This document shows positions 33,989 through 43,551 of a stretch of 64,000 nucleotides of DNA, one piece after another. The DNA is from Phycisphaeraceae bacterium (lineage in GTDB: Bacteria; Planctomycetota; Phycisphaerae; Phycisphaerales; UBA1924). Position 1 is the stretch's first letter; each line of letters starts with the position of its first letter. A program made the position numbers and the translations under genes. The notes under the pieces are model-generated. The model saw only the letters and a list, made by a program, of their open reading frames with translations. It was not told the origin of the DNA and searched no databases. The DNA lies in the NCBI GenBank assembly GCA_020639235.1, contig JACKHC010000001.1, positions 186,001 through 250,000 on the forward strand, written 5' to 3'.

Positions 33989-35416
33989 CTGGTTGGGCTG
34001 TGGATCTTCCTGCTGACGGTCGGGGCGGGGTTCGTGTATTCGCTCGTGGTGAACGCGATTGAGTTGCGGTGGGAGTCGATCCGGGGCATGGGGCAGACTC
34101 GCGGCCTGGGGACTTTCGTTGTGGTCGAGCGGATGGACGGTTCGCTGACAGTTGCCGTTGCATCGGATGAGGGATTCGATCGGCTGGCGTTCTGGCCTGT
34201 GGAGGACATGAAGTCGCGGGTGATGGTGGACACCGACTACGACTTCCGCACGGAGCGGCGCGCGTGGGATCTCTGGTCGGACCGGGGCGAGCGCGTTGAT
34301 GTGCGGTTCTTCGTGCGCGGGCCGAACCAATACTCTGCGGGTGGCCCGCTCACGAAGGCGCAGGAGATGGCGATCGTGCGTCATGCTGTCGAGCGTGACC
34401 GCGAAGGGGTGCACCCGCTCCTTGCGCAGATTTCACCTGCGACGATGAGCGCGAGCGGGACGAACCTTGAGAGCGTGCGGCACAACATCGCGCACGGGGC
34501 GGCGCTGGTGATCGTGTGGGGCGGGTTTGTCTTTATTGGGTGGCGGGTGCTGCGGTGCGAGATTCTGTACCGGCGGTGCTGGCTCAAGGATTGCGCGGGG
34601 TGCGGGGCGTCGCTCAGCGGGCTGGCGGTGCAGCGGTGCCCTTCGTGCGGCGCGGCGACGGGGCGGCGGCTGTGGTTTGTTGTGGAGTCGATCCGGCTGG
34701 CGCGGCGGATCGTGCGGTGGGGCGCGGAGTTGTTCTCGGGGTCGCGGGACTGGAAGCGGTGGTGGCGGTATAGCGGGTGGGCGATCGCGGCGCGGATTCT
34801 GATGTATCTGGCGGTGTGCATCACGATCATGGTGGTGGGCATGAGCGTGATCACCCACTACTGGAAGCCGCTGCCGTACACGAGTTCTACTGTGGGCGAC
34901 TATGTTGACGCGTACCGGTTGCCCGATGGCACGCTGTACACCGATCCGATGGGGTACCCGATGACCGCGCGGGAGAAGGAGATTCGCGAGACTTCCGAAC
35001 GCGTGCGATTCGATGTCAATGTGCGTATGCAGACTTCGTCAGAAGAGACGCGGCACAGCGTTGAGTACCGGCAATCCGGGCGACGCGATCACTTCATCTC
35101 TGACGCGGACCGGGAGCAGGTGAACGCTGTGCTCAACCAGAAGAAACCGGGATGGCTGCCCGCGCCGCTTGTGCAGTCGGGCGGTGCGCCGGTAACGATT
35201 CCGCACCCGCCGGGTGTGAAGCACAGGATTGCGTCGATGGTCCTTACCTTCTTGACCTTCGGCTTCTTCGCGGTGGCCATCATCCACATGGGGATCACGC
35301 ACAAGGGGAGTCCTGCGTATCCCGAGTGCCCGAAGTGTTTCTACTCGCTTGAGGGCAATGAGACGGGTGTGTGCCCGGAGTGCGGGCACCGGTATGGCAA
35401 AGGCGCCGCGGGGTAG
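33941..35416 (+). CDS. Zinc-ribbon membrane protein, array member 4 (type A + type B fusion)
   Basis: The 491-residue protein is a double module. Residues 1 to about 240 match type A: MRLMGWRRHLGPPEWV, ERMDGSLTVAVASD, TERRAWDLWSDRG and a ribbon C-A-G-C-G-A-S-L-S-G-L then C-P-S-C-G. The second half matches type B: RLARRIVRWGAELFSG, DWKRWWRYS, a helix, an outer domain, a helix, and a second ribbon C-P-K-C-F-Y-S-L-E-G then C-P-E-C-G-H-R. There are four membrane helices, with both ribbons and the linker on the same, probably cytoplasmic, side. Fusion of neighbouring genes is the simplest origin. Confidence 0.78.
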   Translation: MRLMGWRRHLGPPEWVLVGLWIFLLTVGAGFVYSLVVNAIELRWESIRGMGQTRGLGTFVVVERMDGSLTVAVASDEGFDRLAFWPVEDMKSRVMVDTDYDFRTERRAWDLWSDRGERVDVRFFVRGPNQYSAGGPLTKAQEMAIVRHAVERDREGVHPLLAQISPATMSASGTNLESVRHNIAHGAALVIVWGGFVFIGWRVLRCEILYRRCWLKDCAGCGASLSGLAVQRCPSCGAATGRRLWFVVESIRLARRIVRWGAELFSGSRDWKRWWRYSGWAIAARILMYLAVCITIMVVGMSVITHYWKPLPYTSSTVGDYVDAYRLPDGTLYTDPMGYPMTAREKEIRETSERVRFDVNVRMQTSSEETRHSVEYRQSGRRDHFISDADREQVNAVLNQKKPGWLPAPLVQSGGAPVTIPHPPGVKHRIASMVLTFLTFGFFAVAIIHMGITHKGSPAYPECPKCFYSLEGNETGVCPECGHRYGKGAAG

Positions 35417-35417
35417 A

Positions 35418-37079
35418 TCAGTTGGTTGTTTGCGTTCGGCAGAAGCATGACGCCGCGACGGGGACATCGGCGCGGGTTGAGGCGAGTTGGTACTTGCGTT
35501 CGAGGTTCTGCGCGTCGGCGATGCGGCCCGAGCGGCGGTATGCCTCGGCCAGGCCGTGGAGCGCCCAGAGGTTGTTGGGGTGGCGCTGGAGGTCGGCCTC
35601 GTAGACGGCGACGGCTTCGTTGATGTTGGATGCGCCGCCCTGTTCGAGGAGGAGCGCGCCCAGCGCGTGTGCCGCGGGCTGCATCCATCCCCAGGGCTCG
35701 TCGTAGTTGAGGGCGATGTCGGCGTCGACGGCGTTGCGGAGCGCGGCGAAGGCCTGGGCGTGGTTGCCCTTGCGGTACTGGATCTCGCCTTCGAGCATGA
35801 GTTCGGCGACGCCGAGGATCGAGTCGGCGGAGTTCTGGAAGAGCATGCTGGTGGCGGGGACGCGCGTGCGCGCTTCGCGGAAGTGTTGTTGTTCGCGCTC
35901 GGCTTCGGCGACGCGATTGGTGGCGGCGTAGGCGACGCCCCGCGCGTAGTGCCAGGTGGCGAGGGCGGCGGGGAGGTCGCCTTCGGGCCGCGGCTCGGCG
36001 AGGATTTCTTCCCACTTGCCGAAGCGGATGAGGACATGCAGGGGCATGGGGACGAAGGGATCGAGGAAGTCGCGGTAGGCGACGAGGAGGTCGGGGGGCA
36101 GCATGGCGATGGCGCGGCGGGCGTGGGTGATGGCGGCGTCGTACTGGCCGTCGAACATGGCGGCGTAGACGAGGAAGTGATACGCGTGGACGCGGTAGAG
36201 GGTGTAGAAGTTCATCGCGCCGCGCTGCTTGGCGAAGTTGTCGTCGGCGATGATGGCCTTTTCGTTGGCGACGATGGCTTCGTGGTAGCGGCCGAGTCGG
36301 ATATCGATGTGGGAGGGCATGTGGACGAGGTGGCCCGCGCTAGGGAAGTTGTTGCGGAGGTTGTCGGCGCAGGCGAGTGCCTTCTCGGGCATGGGCGATG
36401 CTTCCATCGTGTGGATGTAGAAGTGGCAGAGCGCGGGGTGGTAGGGGTCGTCGGCGAGGGCGCGTTCGAGGACGCCCATGATTTCGGGCGTTTCGGGGGC
36501 CATGACGCCGTCGGGCGACCAGAACGCCCAGGGGCGGAGGATCATGAGCGACTCGGCGTAGAGCGCGGCGATGTCGGGGTCGTCGCCGTAGTTCTCATAG
36601 ACGGGGCGCATGGCGCGCGCGTACGCCTGATCGAGGGGGAAGCGGTCCTCGGGGGCGGGCCACTCGTAGCGCGCTGCGAGGGCGTTGATGAGCGCGGCTT
36701 CCATTTCGGACTTGTGGGGCGCGGCCTGGGCGCGCTGGAGCGACTCCCATGCGCGGCGTGAGGCGTCTTCATCTATCGCGGGGTTGTTGATGTGCGGGCC
36801 GAGCGCGTAGGCGACGCCCCAGTGAGCCATGGCGGCGGAGGGGTCTGCTTGTGCGGCTTGTTCGTAGCAATGGATGGCCTCGCCGTGGTTGAAGCCGAAG
36901 GTGTAGGTGAGGCCGCGATCGAACCAGCGCTGGGCGTCGGCGGACTCGGTATCGATGGTGCGGTGGAAATCGGAGAGGTTGTAGAGGCCGGCGTCCCGGT
37001 TGGACGATTGGCAGCCGGAGAGGCCGGTGAGCGACGCGAGGGCGAGACAGAGCGACAGCAGCGCGGTGCGGTGACGCAT
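35418..37079 (-). CDS. TPR lipoprotein
   Basis: The 553-residue protein has a lipoprotein signal (MRHRTALLSLCLALASLTGL, then SGC at the lipobox). TPR-like repeats follow: HGEAIHCYEQAAQADPSAAMAHWGVAYAL early on and EAVAVYEADLQRHPNNLWALHGLAEAYRRSG at the end. The ATG at 37079 has AAGGAG upstream at good spacing, so the longer frame to 37244 is rejected. It should sit on the outer face of the inner membrane or in the outer membrane. TPR regions bind partner proteins; no partner is evident. Confidence 0.82.
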   Translation of the reverse strand: MRHRTALLSLCLALASLTGLSGCQSSNRDAGLYNLSDFHRTIDTESADAQRWFDRGLTYTFGFNHGEAIHCYEQAAQADPSAAMAHWGVAYALGPHINNPAIDEDASRRAWESLQRAQAAPHKSEMEAALINALAARYEWPAPEDRFPLDQAYARAMRPVYENYGDDPDIAALYAESLMILRPWAFWSPDGVMAPETPEIMGVLERALADDPYHPALCHFYIHTMEASPMPEKALACADNLRNNFPSAGHLVHMPSHIDIRLGRYHEAIVANEKAIIADDNFAKQRGAMNFYTLYRVHAYHFLVYAAMFDGQYDAAITHARRAIAMLPPDLLVAYRDFLDPFVPMPLHVLIRFGKWEEILAEPRPEGDLPAALATWHYARGVAYAATNRVAEAEREQQHFREARTRVPATSMLFQNSADSILGVAELMLEGEIQYRKGNHAQAFAALRNAVDADIALNYDEPWGWMQPAAHALGALLLEQGGASNINEAVAVYEADLQRHPNNLWALHGLAEAYRRSGRIADAQNLERKYQLASTRADVPVAASCFCRTQTTN

Positions 37080-37206
37080 CGGGATGCTCCTTATCCAAGG
37101 GGAAGGAGGGTTTTTCGTGGTTGGCGCGGAGAGTCCGTGCGCGGCGTGCCGGTCTGGTGACTCACGGCGGCCGGGGAGGGTACCGGGAACCGGGGGGGCA
37201 CGCAAC

Positions 37207-37221
37207 CTGTTCTGAGAACAG
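37207..37221. promoter_or_regulatory. Short perfect palindrome upstream of the TPR lipoprotein gene
   Basis: CTGTTCT-G-AGAACAG is a perfect 7-bp inverted repeat about 130 bp ahead of the lipoprotein start and just after the pepF-like stop codon (minus strand). It could be an operator for a dimeric regulator; nothing else supports this. Confidence 0.3.
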
Positions 37222-37304
37222 ATGTTGATACTGACGCGCTGCACGGGCGGGTCTTTGGTTTGCCCATAGCACCGGGGACTTCGTTCGCGATGGGACTCGG
37301 CCGG

Positions 37305-39062
37305 TTACTCGGGCAGTTTGGCGAGTTCCTTCTCCACGGCGGCGACGAGTCGGCCCACGATGTCGGGTCCGAAGTCGAAGGGGAGATCGGCGGCGGCAAA
37401 GAGTTCGGGGAGTGGGCGTGAGCCGCCGAGTTTCATGGCGCGCTTGTAGAGCTTGATGGCTTCGGCGGGGCCGCGCTCGAGGGAATGGAGCCAGATGCCG
37501 AGCGAGCCGAGTTGGGCGATGCCGTATTCGATGTAATAGAAGGCATGGCCGAAGAGATGGCCCTGACCCTGCCAGTTGTAGGCGCGTTCTTCGTCGAGGT
37601 CCTCCCACGAGACGGCGTGGCCGAAGCGGTCCATGAGCGCGAGCCACTGCGCGGTGCGCTCGGCGCGGGAGTGGTTGGGGTTGAGATAGACCCAGTGCTG
37701 GTAGGCGTCGATCGTAGCGACCCACGGCAGGATACTCAGCGAGCCCTCGAGTTGTTCGCGGCGGGCGCGGTCGGCGTGGGACTTGTCGGGGTAGTAGGCG
37801 TCCCAATAGGGCATGCTCAGCAGTTCCATGCTCATGGACGCGACCTCGGCGAACTCGGTGGGGTAATCTCGGAGTTCGAGGAGGGGTTCATCGGCGCAGA
37901 GGAATGAATGGAAGGCGTGTCCGGCTTCGTGGACCATCGTCTCGACATCGCGGTGGAGACCCGCGGCGTTCATGAAGATGAAGGGGATGCGGGAGCGGTC
38001 GCGCATGTACTGGTAGCCGCCGAACGCCTTGCCCTTGCGGGACTCGAGATCGAAGCAGTCGGCGGGTGTGCCGTCGTCGCCGAGGCGGTTGAAGAAGCCG
38101 GCGAGCTGCGGGTCCATGGCGTTGAAGACGGCGCGCGTGCGTTCGATGAGTTGCTGGCCGCCCTCGAAGGGATGGAGGGGCGCGCGCGATTTCTCATCGA
38201 CGGAGAGGTCCCACGGGCGCAGGGGGTCGACGGCGAGGGCTTTCTGTCGGCGCTCGTCGAGTTTGCGCATGAATGGGACGCAGTGTTTCTCGATGGCTTC
38301 GTGGAAGGCGAAGCAGTCTTCGGGTGTGTAATCGAAGCGGCGGGAGGCGCGGTGCTGATAGTCGCGGTAGTTGGAGAAGCCGGCGTTGACGGCGATCTGG
38401 TGGCGGAGAGCGATCTGTTTGTCGTAGATGTCGGAGATGGCGTCGCGGTCCTTGAGGCGGCGGTCCCAGATGGTTTTCCATGCGTCCTGGCGCGTGGGGC
38501 GGTCGGGTTCCTGGAGGAACTTGCCCATCTGGGGGAGGGTCTTGTCCTGACCCCGGAAGGTGACGGTCATCTCGCCGCAGAGCTTTTCGTACTCGGTGTT
38601 GAGTTTGGAGAGTTTGGTTTCGAGCGCAACGTTTTCGGGTCGGAAGAGTTCGACGGCGAGGGCGCTGTTGCGCTTGAGGACCTCGTAGCGGCGTGGGTCC
38701 ATCGGGATGGACTCGAAGAATGCGGCCTGTCGCCTGTCGAGTTCGAACCAGATGGGTTTGAGTTTCGTGGGGACCTCGTCGAGGTAGGCGGACCACGCGG
38801 CCTGGATCTTCTCGTCGTCGGTGTGGCAGGTCATGTTGATGTAGAGGTTGGCGCGGGACTCGGAGCACGCGGCGTCGAGTTCGGAGCGGTCGAGGAGCCA
38901 CTGCTCGAGATCGGCGGCGCTCGTGACGGGGCGCTGGAGGAGCGCGGTGTAGAGCGCTTCGATGTTGGCCCACTTGGTGGCGTCGAGTTTCGCGGGGACG
39001 AAATCGGTCGCGGGGGCGTGGGGCGGGGCTGCGTTGAGATCGCGATGGGGCGATGAGGACAT
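37305..39062 (-). CDS. M3 family oligoendopeptidase (PepF-like)
   Basis: The 585-residue cytoplasmic protein has the M3 zinc motif HEAGH at 378-382 (H378, E379, H382) within TMVHEAGHAFHSFL. The third-ligand region EFAEVASMSMELL follows about 25 residues on, and GQGHLFGHAFYYIEYGIAQLG forms the substrate cleft. Length and order match oligoendopeptidase F. It cleaves short peptides. There is no signal peptide. It is one of five consecutive minus-strand genes but has sizeable gaps on both sides. Confidence 0.92.
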   Translation of the reverse strand: MSSSPHRDLNAAPPHAPATDFVPAKLDATKWANIEALYTALLQRPVTSAADLEQWLLDRSELDAACSESRANLYINMTCHTDDEKIQAAWSAYLDEVPTKLKPIWFELDRRQAAFFESIPMDPRRYEVLKRNSALAVELFRPENVALETKLSKLNTEYEKLCGEMTVTFRGQDKTLPQMGKFLQEPDRPTRQDAWKTIWDRRLKDRDAISDIYDKQIALRHQIAVNAGFSNYRDYQHRASRRFDYTPEDCFAFHEAIEKHCVPFMRKLDERRQKALAVDPLRPWDLSVDEKSRAPLHPFEGGQQLIERTRAVFNAMDPQLAGFFNRLGDDGTPADCFDLESRKGKAFGGYQYMRDRSRIPFIFMNAAGLHRDVETMVHEAGHAFHSFLCADEPLLELRDYPTEFAEVASMSMELLSMPYWDAYYPDKSHADRARREQLEGSLSILPWVATIDAYQHWVYLNPNHSRAERTAQWLALMDRFGHAVSWEDLDEERAYNWQGQGHLFGHAFYYIEYGIAQLGSLGIWLHSLERGPAEAIKLYKRAMKLGGSRPLPELFAAADLPFDFGPDIVGRLVAAVEKELAKLPE

Positions 39063-39120
39063 GAGTCTGCGTCTCCTGCGTTTGGTGTATGAGCATCATA
39101 GGGGAGGGCGGCGAGCGCGC

Positions 39121-39150
39121 AAAAAAACGCCCGGCAGTTGGGGCCGGGCG
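39121..39150 (-). terminator. Rho-independent terminator
   Basis: On the minus strand, CGCCCGGC-loop-GCCGGGCG (39128-39135 with 39143-39150) is followed by seven T. It lies 24 bp past the stop codon of the ClpP-fold-like gene and ends that transcription unit. Confidence 0.85.
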
Positions 39151-39173
39151 CTTGAGGGGTGTTGCGGTGTTGA

Positions 39174-40499
39174 TCAGCGAGCTCTGTTGGCCTTGATCTG
39201 CTCTTCCATCGCGTCGAAGCGTTCTTTGGTCCACTGCTCATAGAACTCGAGTGAGGGCGACTTGCGGACCATGGCGCGCATCTGGCGGAGGTAGTTCAGC
39301 GCTCGGCCGACCTGCGCATTGCGCTCCTGCTCGGTCTGGGCGCCCTGCGCGAACTGGAGAGCGATGTTGATCTTCTGGAGCAGCTCGCCGAGTTTGGTTT
39401 CGGAGAGTTTGAGGTTGTCGCGGAAGCGGACCTGGAAGTCGTTGGCTTCGGGGCCGACCTCGATCCATTCCTTGCACCCGAGGAGGGCGGCGACTTCGTC
39501 CTTGGTGTCGGCGATGCCCTTGGCGAGGCCGAACTTGACGGCGTCGATGGAGTTGAAGGTGAGGATGTCGGTCTTCTTGCAGACCATGTACTGGCCCTCG
39601 GGGCCGTCGTACCAGGTGACATTGCCGTGCTCATCGATATCGGCGGAGAGATCGTTGCGGGGGAAGTCCGGCTCGCAGACCTGCATGGCCTGCATGATGA
39701 GCGGGTCCTTCTTGCCCCAGCGGGAGACCTCACGCATGTGCTTGAGGAGTTCGCCCAGCGCGGGGCCGTCCATCTTCTGGAGGTTGCCGGACCACGCGGT
39801 GCAGGCGCCGATGGGCGCGTTGGTCATCATGATGATTTCTTCGCAGGGCCACGATGTCATGGCGGCGGCGGAGATGGCCGAGCGGATCCACGCGACGGTG
39901 CGGTACTTGGGCTTCATCTCGTACTGGACGAGGCGGTTGAGGGGCTCGAGTTCGACGAGTGCGCCGCCGCCGGAGTCGACCCAGAGGACGACGATCTCGG
40001 GCTTCTGATCCTCGGGGAGTTCATCGAGGATTTTGAGTGAGGAGCGGATGGCGTCGGCGTAGACATACGGGCCGACCATGTCCTTGCCGTTCTTGGTGTC
40101 GCCCAGGGTGATGAACGCGATCTTGGTCGCGCCGGCGGAGGATGACCTGGCCTTGGGTTGTTCCGCGGGCTTGTTATTGGAGGGCGCGGCGACGGCCTGC
40201 GGCTTGGCCGGCTTGGGATCGGCCTTGGCGGGCTCGGTCTTGGGCGCGGGGGCCTCGTCGGCGGTGCGCTCGACGCTGGCGACCTCGGACATGAAGAGCG
40301 TGATGTCCTTCTCTTCATCGCCCACTTTGACGCGGATGGTGACGAAGGAGGAGGACTCGCGGACGATCTCGCCCTCGAGGACGCGCCCGTCCTTGGTGTG
40401 GACCTTGTCGGCGAGCGCGGGTGTTGCCGCGAGCGCGACGAGCGCGAGCGTGGCGACGATCGCGAAGAGTCGGTTCATTCTGGAGAGTGCGTTTCGCAT
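39174..40499 (-). CDS. Secreted ClpP/crotonase-fold-like protein, tandem copy 2
   Basis: The 441-residue protein has a signal peptide (LFAIVATLALVALAATPALA). A small beta region (HTKDGRVLEGEIVRESSSFV, about 33-60) and a Lys/Pro/Ala linker follow. The ClpP-like domain has ATKIAFITLGDTKNGKDM, IVVLWVDSGGGALVELEPLN and WIRSAISAAAMTSWPCEEI, where a Ser follows the oxyanion-type turn. A helical C-terminal tail ends it. It is similar in layout to the gene 48 bp upstream, so the two are tandem paralogues. It acts outside the cytoplasm; peptidase activity is unproven because the Ser/Lys or Ser/His pair cannot be confirmed by eye. Confidence 0.72.
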   Translation of the reverse strand: MRNALSRMNRLFAIVATLALVALAATPALADKVHTKDGRVLEGEIVRESSSFVTIRVKVGDEEKDITLFMSEVASVERTADEAPAPKTEPAKADPKPAKPQAVAAPSNNKPAEQPKARSSSAGATKIAFITLGDTKNGKDMVGPYVYADAIRSSLKILDELPEDQKPEIVVLWVDSGGGALVELEPLNRLVQYEMKPKYRTVAWIRSAISAAAMTSWPCEEIIMMTNAPIGACTAWSGNLQKMDGPALGELLKHMREVSRWGKKDPLIMQAMQVCEPDFPRNDLSADIDEHGNVTWYDGPEGQYMVCKKTDILTFNSIDAVKFGLAKGIADTKDEVAALLGCKEWIEVGPEANDFQVRFRDNLKLSETKLGELLQKINIALQFAQGAQTEQERNAQVGRALNYLRQMRAMVRKSPSLEFYEQWTKERFDAMEEQIKANRAR

Positions 40500-40547
40500 G
40501 ATGATGTTCCCGTGGGTCGGAGGCGCGGTTGCGCCGTGGTGGCTGGC

Positions 40548-42017
40548 TTAGTTCTGCGCGTTCGCCTGCATGATCTGCTGGCGGAGGAGCTCGATCTGGA
40601 CATTCAGCTGGGCGATGGTCTGGCCCTCGGGATCGAAGACTTCCTGATACTTGCGGAGGATGCCCACGATCTTCTCGAGCGAGTTCTTGCGGCGGCCGAG
40701 CTGGGCCTGGATGCCGTTGAGTTCGCCGGCCTTGTCGAACTGCTTCCAGAGTTCGCCTCTGGGACGGCCGTTGCCGCCCTGGGAGATCTGGCGGAGGGCG
40801 CGATCGAGTTCGCGGCTCCAGCGCTGGAAGACTTCGGCGCCGCCGTCCTCGAGCATGAGTTTGTAGTTGCGTCCGACGCCCAGATGGAAGGCGATGTCAT
40901 CGGTGGTGTTACAGATGGCCTTGGCGATGCCGAGGTCGTAGGCGCGGGCGGCGTCGAGCCAGAGGCGGTCGTTGCCGATGACGAAGAGGTTGTCGTCCTC
41001 GCCGAGCTTGTCCTGGTTCTCGCCCTTGCCGTCGTCGGAGAGCTGGATCCAGTTCTCGATGTCGTCGGGGGGGGGCGGGTCGTTGATGGCGATCACCTTG
41101 CCGCCGACTTTCTTGTACCAGAACTCGTAGGGGCTGCGGAGCATGGCGCGGACGATCTGGGGCCCGACATCGGTGTATCCGCCGAGGATGGGGAAGCCCT
41201 CGGCGTGCCCGAGTCGGAGTGAGATCTGCTTCTCGATGACGACGTCGTCGCCGCCCTGACCGAACTTATCGAGGTCTTTGGTGACGAGCATGTCGCCGTT
41301 GTCTGTGAAGAAGATCTCGGGGCTCATCATGGGGAGCACGGCGGCGCCGTTGACGGCCCTCTCCACCCAGAACACAATTCGGCGGCCCTTCTTCATTTCA
41401 TCCTGGAGGATTTCCTTGATGTCCATGATGGAGAAGAGGCCGTCGATGCCGCCTGCTTCGTAGGTCTGGGTGTTGAAGTAGAAGATGACGATGTGGTCTT
41501 TGCGGTGATCGGTGACGACATCGCCGCGTTCATCGAGGTCGTTGAAGGTCTCATCGACGAGCGTGAAGAACTTGCGGAGCGGCGTGGGCGAGAAGTCGAA
41601 GCCGATCTCGCCGTCCACGCGGGTGAGGATGATCTGCGCGGCCTTGTCGGCGTCCTTGGCGTTGGAGGTGTTCTTCTTCGCGTCGTCGTTGGTCTTGGTG
41701 GCCGGCGCGGTATCGGCGCTGTCGGCGGCGTCGGCCTCGAGGGCGCGGACTTCCTGGACCGCCGACTTGCGGTAGGTCGTCTCGACGGCGGGGAATCCTT
41801 CCATGAGGAACGCCAGCACGCGGTACTCGGTGGCGGTCTCGGAGAGGATCTGCGCCTTGATGACGCGCCCGTCGGTCATGACGAGTTCGACCATCTTGGG
41901 CGTGTCGTCGCCGGCGCGCATCTCGGGGCGAGCGTGCGCCGCGGGCGCGAGCGAGAAGATCGGCGCTGCTGCAACCAGCGCGAGCATGAGACCACCAAAG
42001 AGCCACCGCTTGGACAT
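40548..42017 (-). CDS. Secreted ClpP/crotonase-fold-like protein, tandem copy 1
   Basis: The 489-residue protein has a signal peptide (WLFGGLMLALVAAAPIFSL, ending near AHA). The same small beta region follows (VELVMTDGRVIKAQILSETA), then an Asp/Lys/Ala linker. A domain with HIVIFYFNTQTYEAGGID, GRRIVFWVERAVNGAAVLPMMSPEI and a C-terminal helical tail completes it. Compared with the next gene, the SGGG turn and the serine-bearing SAISAAA are replaced (QTYEAGG, RAVNGAA), so this copy may be catalytically inactive. The ATG at 42017 has AAAGGGAG in front. Confidence 0.7.
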   Translation of the reverse strand: MSKRWLFGGLMLALVAAAPIFSLAPAAHARPEMRAGDDTPKMVELVMTDGRVIKAQILSETATEYRVLAFLMEGFPAVETTYRKSAVQEVRALEADAADSADTAPATKTNDDAKKNTSNAKDADKAAQIILTRVDGEIGFDFSPTPLRKFFTLVDETFNDLDERGDVVTDHRKDHIVIFYFNTQTYEAGGIDGLFSIMDIKEILQDEMKKGRRIVFWVERAVNGAAVLPMMSPEIFFTDNGDMLVTKDLDKFGQGGDDVVIEKQISLRLGHAEGFPILGGYTDVGPQIVRAMLRSPYEFWYKKVGGKVIAINDPPPPDDIENWIQLSDDGKGENQDKLGEDDNLFVIGNDRLWLDAARAYDLGIAKAICNTTDDIAFHLGVGRNYKLMLEDGGAEVFQRWSRELDRALRQISQGGNGRPRGELWKQFDKAGELNGIQAQLGRRKNSLEKIVGILRKYQEVFDPEGQTIAQLNVQIELLRQQIMQANAQN

Positions 42018-42168
42018 TGACCAACTCCCTTTCATGCGGGTGATGTGCGCTCCGCGACGCCCTCGGCGGATGCGCCGGGGCACAAGGAGAACCTGTTTCC
42101 CGCATCTATTGTTCGACTCAGAAGTATATGGGTTGCGAATCGGGGGGCGGAACCGCAATTTCTTGCTC

Positions 42169-43464
42169 TCAGGCGGGTTTTGTGGTCTGGCCCGGAAGCG
42201 TGCGGATCATCGCGAGTGCTTCGGCCTTCGAGGCGACGCGCCCTTCGAGTTGGGCGTCGTAGGCGGCGTCGAGCCATTGGGCGAACTTCGGGCCGGGCGA
42301 ATACCCCTCGGCGACAAGGTCATCCCCGGTGACGAAGGGTTCGGGTGCGATGCCGCCGGGGGATCGTTCCAGCGACTCCATTTCGGCGTTGAGCGATGCT
42401 CCGAGCGCGGGTTTGCGGATCGAGACGAGTGATAACGCGGACCGGAACATGGGTGCCGCGGCGAGTCGCTTCCGGCGGGCTACGCCCCACTTGGGCCAGT
42501 CGGACTCCATGCGGACGATGGTGTCGAGGATGGCGCGGAGATCGGTGCGTTCGTCGTTGCTGAGGCAGAGCGCTTCGCGCCACCCGGGGACGGTGCGGGC
42601 GGAGGCGCTGGCGATGTCGATGGGCTCGGCTGGCCCTAGGCTCGGATTGTCGGGGGCGCGGTCGAGCATCCATGCGGCGAGGGCTTCGGCGAGGGGAGCG
42701 TTTTCGGCGACGCCTTCGAGCATTGGGAGGGAACGGTCGCCCCGGCAGGGCTCCTTGAGGGTCGGGCCGTCGAGACTGAGGATGTGGAGGAGGCGGGCCG
42801 CGCGGGCGCGGTGGGGGTGATTGAGCATGCGGCGGACCTCGTCGCCGATGCGTTCGCGCGAGACGCCGACGAGGTCGCCCGCGTGGCGGCGGATCGCTTC
42901 GGCGGTGCGGGGCTCGATCTCGAAGCCGAGGCGGGCGGCGAATCGGACGGCGCGGAGGGCGCGGAGATCGTCCTCGCGGAAGCGCTCGTCGGGGTCGCCC
43001 ACGGCGCGAATTACCCTTGACTTGAGGTCTCCGAGCCCCGCGACATAGTCGATGACGCGCCCGTGAGGGCGCTCGCGCGTGTCGAGGGGATCGATGAAGA
43101 GCGCATTGATGGTGAAGTCGCGGCGCTGGGCGTCGGCGCGGGCGTCGGTGAAGGTGACGGAGTCGGGTCGGCGGCGGTCGGAATAGCCGTGCTCGGCGCG
43201 GAATGTGGCGACTTCGACGGCGTGGTTGCCGCCGCCGGGCCCGCCCTTGACGCGGACCTGCACGACGGCGAAGGCCTTGCCCTGCTCGCGGGATTTGGGG
43301 AAGAGTTCGATGACGCGCTTGGGCGTGGCGTCGGTGGCGATGTCGTAGTCCTTGGGGTGGAGACCGAGGAGTTCATCGCGGACGCAGCCGCCTGCGAGGA
43401 GGGCTTCGTGCCCGGCGTCGCGGAGGGCGCGGATGATCTTGATGGCGGCGTCGCGGGGGGACAT
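42169..43464 (-). CDS. CCA tRNA nucleotidyltransferase / poly(A) polymerase family
   Basis: The 431-residue protein is a class II nucleotidyltransferase. GGCVRD (25-30), LGLHPKDYDIATDATP (metal ligands D39 and D41), RRDFTINALF and the E/RFREDDLRALRAVRFAARLGF motif occur in order. No HD domain is seen. It adds or repairs the CCA end of tRNA; some relatives are poly(A) polymerases. The start MSPRDAAIKII at 43464 fits the family, and the long open frame to 45123 is antisense to other genes. Confidence 0.93.
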   Translation of the reverse strand: MSPRDAAIKIIRALRDAGHEALLAGGCVRDELLGLHPKDYDIATDATPKRVIELFPKSREQGKAFAVVQVRVKGGPGGGNHAVEVATFRAEHGYSDRRRPDSVTFTDARADAQRRDFTINALFIDPLDTRERPHGRVIDYVAGLGDLKSRVIRAVGDPDERFREDDLRALRAVRFAARLGFEIEPRTAEAIRRHAGDLVGVSRERIGDEVRRMLNHPHRARAARLLHILSLDGPTLKEPCRGDRSLPMLEGVAENAPLAEALAAWMLDRAPDNPSLGPAEPIDIASASARTVPGWREALCLSNDERTDLRAILDTIVRMESDWPKWGVARRKRLAAAPMFRSALSLVSIRKPALGASLNAEMESLERSPGGIAPEPFVTGDDLVAEGYSPGPKFAQWLDAAYDAQLEGRVASKAEALAMIRTLPGQTTKPA

Positions 43465-43551
43465 CTCGGGTTTCAGTCTACCCCCGCATCGTTCCGGCCC
43501 CCCCACTGTTGTCGGACCGCGGCGGGCCGCCTGACGGGGTACGATTCGGGG

